Shown here: positions 6,550 to 8,107 of the stretch, piece by piece
Numbering within the stretch: position 1 is the stretch's first letter
Layout of the letters: each line of letters opens with the position of its first letter
NCBI GenBank assembly: GCA_017989935.1
Contig: JAGNOY010000075.1
Location: 1 to 8,107, forward strand
Origin: Chitinophagaceae bacterium
Lineage (GTDB): Bacteria > Bacteroidota > Bacteroidia > Chitinophagales > Chitinophagaceae
Reading direction: 5' to 3'
DNA: 8,107 nt
Position numbers and translations under genes: made by a program
Notes under the pieces: generated by a model
What the model saw: the letters and a program-made list of their open reading frames with translations, nothing else
Told to the model about the DNA's origin: nothing
Database searches by the model: none

Positions 6550-7179
6550 ATGAAACGAGAACAAGCCGTAGCTGAAAAACTGCTACAAATTAACGCTGTA
6601 AAATTAAATCCACAAAATCCATTTACTTGGGCCAGTGGTTGGAAGAGTCCTATCTATTGCGACAACCGCAAAATCCTTTCTTTTCCTCACGTGAGAGACT
6701 TTATTAAAAGCGAAATGACCAACGCGGTTTTCTCCGAATTCCCTGATGCTGAAGTGATTGCCGGCGTAGCCACAGCAGGAATTCCTCACGCAGCACTTGT
6801 AGCTGATTTATTAAGCTTACCAATGATTTATGTTAGGGCCAAACCTAAAGAACATGGCCTCGGCAATCAAATCGAAGGAGTACTTCAAGCTGGACAAAAA
6901 GTAGTGCTGATAGAAGATTTAATTTCTACAGGCAAAAGTAGTATGGAGGCAGTGGTAGCTATTCAGCAAGCGGGCGCCGAAGTAATTGGGGTTTGCAGCG
7001 TCTTTACTTACGGATTTCCTCAAGCCGATGAAATCTTTGGTCAGGCAAATATTCGCACTTTAAGCTTGAGCAATTATCAAGCATTGGTAGAATATGCTGC
7101 AGCAGAGAAACTAATCTCCCCTGAGGAATTAAACACCTTACAACAATGGCGAGAAAGCCCTTCTACTTGGGGTAAATAA
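6550..7179 (+). CDS. pyrE: Orotate phosphoribosyltransferase
   Basis: 209 residues, the usual length. The enzyme joins orotate to PRPP to give orotidine 5'-monophosphate, the fifth step of de novo UMP synthesis, in the cytoplasm as a dimer. The PRPP-binding motif is VVLIEDLISTGKSS (118-131) with the acidic pair Glu122-Asp123. The flexible catalytic loop is at 94-106 (YVRAKPKEHGLGN) with Lys98, Lys100 and His102. The orotate-binding N-terminal segment FTWASGWKSPIYCDNR (25-40) and AGVATAGIPHAALVA (71-85) are conserved. The start at 6550 gives the standard N-terminus (MKREQAVAEKLLQINAVKL). No other pyr gene is near, as is common in Bacteroidota. It is divergent from the Nudix gene and convergent with the membrane protein gene at 7349-7945. 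Confidence 0.97.
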   Translation: MKREQAVAEKLLQINAVKLNPQNPFTWASGWKSPIYCDNRKILSFPHVRDFIKSEMTNAVFSEFPDAEVIAGVATAGIPHAALVADLLSLPMIYVRAKPKEHGLGNQIEGVLQAGQKVVLIEDLISTGKSSMEAVVAIQQAGAEVIGVCSVFTYGFPQADEIFGQANIRTLSLSNYQALVEYAAAEKLISPEELNTLQQWRESPSTWGK

Positions 7180-7198
7180 AATTTTCTATTTCTTTTTC

Positions 7199-7299
7199 GA
7201 AGCATTTTCCTGCTTTCCGCTCCAATCCCTGCATATTGCCCTCCTTGGGTCGTGCAATTCGCAGGGGATTTCCTCTACAATCAGGGCTAGGCATTGTAG
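7199..7299. repeat. Intergenic element: direct repeats flanking a long imperfect hairpin
   Basis: Two 16-bp direct repeats, GCTTTCCGCTCCAATC (7212-7227) and GATTTCCTCTACAATC (7267-7282), match at 13 of 16 positions. Between them is an imperfect hairpin: ATCCCTGC (7225-7232) with GCAGGGGAT (7261-7269, one bulge), ATTGC (7235-7239) with GCAAT (7254-7258), and CCC (7239-7241) with GGG (7247-7249). A second small hairpin CTACAAT/ATTGTAG (7275-7281, 7293-7299) overlaps the second repeat. It is more GC-rich than its surroundings and occupies the gap between two convergent genes. From memory it resembles an unannotated intergenic repeat found in many Bacteroidota genomes (minus strand: GCCCTGAT...GGAAATCC...GGAT...GCGGAAAGCAGGAA), but I have not verified this. 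It may double as a terminator for one or both neighbours. Confidence 0.55.
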
Positions 7300-7348
7300 T
7301 TCAAAATGAAATTGATTGTATAAAAGGAATCGCTTTCAAGTCAACATG

Positions 7349-7945
7349 TTAGACTTCTATCATTTTATTCACTTTAGGCTGTATCATCCAAATGCCGATT
7401 GGAAAAAACCAAACCATAAAAAATTCTCCTACAAAATCTCCAAACTTAACTTCTCTTTGTAACTCAACTGTTTTTAAAGTTTTTGACACAAAATACATGA
7501 TATAAAATATGCAAAACATGGAGAATAAATGTAAGGGTAAAATTATGGCAAAAACGCCTAGTATCAATTGAGGATTGGGTATAGGATTTAATTGAAAAAA
7601 GCTGCTAAAGGCAAAAAAGAAATAAACCAACATGCCTAGTAAATAAAGCAAGGGAATAAAAAAAAGAATTTTAAATTTTTTCACCTTCATGGTCACATGT
7701 TCAGGAATTTTTGACTGTAACCCTATAGCCACTGACCAAAACCATCCAAAAAAGACTCCATAAATTGGAATAACAAGTAATATCATCCATCGCATTCCTT
7801 GCATCATCTCCTCTGGGTTTGGTGTTGTTTGTGCAAGCATGCTTGAAAACATATTAGCAAATGCAATAAATTGAAAAATCACAGGTAAGCCAAAAATCAA
7901 CATAAAAAGTTGCCAGTGTTTAGCTTTTAAAAAGCTGTGTATCAT
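7349..7945 (-). CDS. Conserved membrane protein of unknown function (five predicted helices)
   Basis: 198 residues with hydrophobic helices at about 12-36, 52-76, 91-114, 126-154 and 173-189, so an inner-membrane protein. Conserved-looking features are FFGWFWSVAIGLQSK (65-79), PLHLFSMFCIFYIMYFVSKTLK (137-158) and, at the end, EFFMVWFFPIGIWMIQPKVN (174-193). I recall the PIGIW-IQP ending from uncharacterised Bacteroidota membrane proteins but know of no assigned function. There is no enzyme motif. It lies downstream of infB on the same strand but is separated from it by a terminator, and has its own promoter 14 bp upstream of the ATG. The role is unknown. Confidence 0.8.
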   Translation of the reverse strand: MIHSFLKAKHWQLFMLIFGLPVIFQFIAFANMFSSMLAQTTPNPEEMMQGMRWMILLVIPIYGVFFGWFWSVAIGLQSKIPEHVTMKVKKFKILFFIPLLYLLGMLVYFFFAFSSFFQLNPIPNPQLILGVFAIILPLHLFSMFCIFYIMYFVSKTLKTVELQREVKFGDFVGEFFMVWFFPIGIWMIQPKVNKMIEV

Positions 7946-7958
7946 ATTTAAATTTCTT

Positions 7959-7990
7959 GAAAGATAAAATAATTCTCCATAAGAAGCAAA
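7959..7990 (-). promoter_or_regulatory. Bacteroidota-type promoter for the membrane protein gene
   Basis: On the minus strand TTTG (7987-7990), exactly 20 bp, then TATCTTTC (7959-7966), one base off TAnnTTTG. Transcription would start about 8-10 nt before the ATG at 7945, again a very short leader. Confidence 0.55.
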
Positions 7991-8020
7991 CTGTATAGCC
8001 TAACCTAAAATTCAAGTCAT

Positions 8021-8047
8021 AAAAAAAGCCCCTATTTCTAGAGGCTT
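8021..8047 (-). terminator. Rho-independent terminator after infB
   Basis: The stem AAGCCCCTA (8026-8034) with TAGAGGCTT (8039-8047) has eight of nine pairs, one C/A mismatch and a TTTC loop. On the minus strand it is followed by seven T. It begins 8 bp beyond the stop codon of the partial gene at the right edge. Confidence 0.85.
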
Positions 8048-8054
8048 ATAATGT

Positions 8055-8107
8055 CTATAAGGTTCGTTTCACTTCTATTTCTTCAAATCCTTCGATGATA
8101 TCTCCAG
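8055..8107 (-). CDS. infB: Translation initiation factor IF-2, last codons only
   Basis: Only the last 16 complete codons and the TAG stop are inside the window; they read GDIIEGFEEIEVKRTL. This closely matches the end of bacterial IF-2, where E. coli has a GDVIEVFEIIEIQRT-type ending after NYND. IF-2 is the GTPase that brings initiator tRNA to the 30S subunit. The gene is followed by a strong terminator, as expected for the end of its operon. The call rests on 16 residues, but the pattern is distinctive. Confidence 0.72.
   Translation of the reverse strand, partial: GDIIEGFEEIEVKRTL

Noticed and set aside
6604..6789. 61-codon minus-strand open frame inside pyrE
   Set aside because: Antisense to conserved pyrE motifs; best explained as a shadow.
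1..8107. CRISPR array, tRNA, IS element, phage or toxin-antitoxin genes
   Set aside because: No regularly spaced repeats, no cloverleaf-like sequence, no transposase or integrase motifs, and no small paired antitoxin/toxin frames were found on either strand.

Overview
The window reads as an ordinary chromosomal segment of a Bacteroidota bacterium. The evidence is AT-rich DNA, start codons without Shine-Dalgarno sequences, several promoter-like sites of the Bacteroidota type (TTTG, about 20 bp, TAnnTTTG), and protein variants typical of that phylum, such as the M16 peptidase with a helical insertion after HxxEH and a Nudix gene divergent from pyrE. I cannot narrow it below phylum.

Left part (1-2462), minus strand: the N-terminal half of a secreted M16 zinc peptidase runs off the left edge. 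Upstream of it is a complete M20 dipeptidase gene with its own terminator and a recognisable promoter. Middle (2534-4992), plus strand: a GNAT acetyltransferase overlaps by 8 bp a polytopic membrane protein resembling GT-C glycosyltransferases. A UPF0173-type metallo-beta-lactamase-fold hydrolase follows; it appears to have its own promoter, and its real start is ATG 4312. These genes converge on radC (5031-5723, minus).

Right part (5724-8107): a 163-bp gap between radC and a Nudix gene (both minus) holds an imperfect hairpin, a plus-strand promoter-like box and a plus-facing terminator, so a very short plus-strand RNA is possible. The Nudix gene is divergent from pyrE, whose promoter lies so close to the ATG that the mRNA may be leaderless. 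The gap between pyrE and a convergent five-helix membrane protein gene holds an unusual element with 16-bp direct repeats flanking a long hairpin. The window ends with the last codons of a gene whose C-terminus matches translation initiation factor IF-2 (infB), followed by a strong terminator.

The genes do not form one pathway. They cover peptide and peptidoglycan-independent proteolysis (M16, M20), pyrimidine synthesis (pyrE), nucleotide housekeeping (Nudix), DNA repair (radC) and translation (infB). I see no phage, IS, CRISPR, toxin-antitoxin or defence system. The most interesting material is intergenic: the repeat/hairpin element after pyrE and the promoter-terminator pair near 5819-5888.
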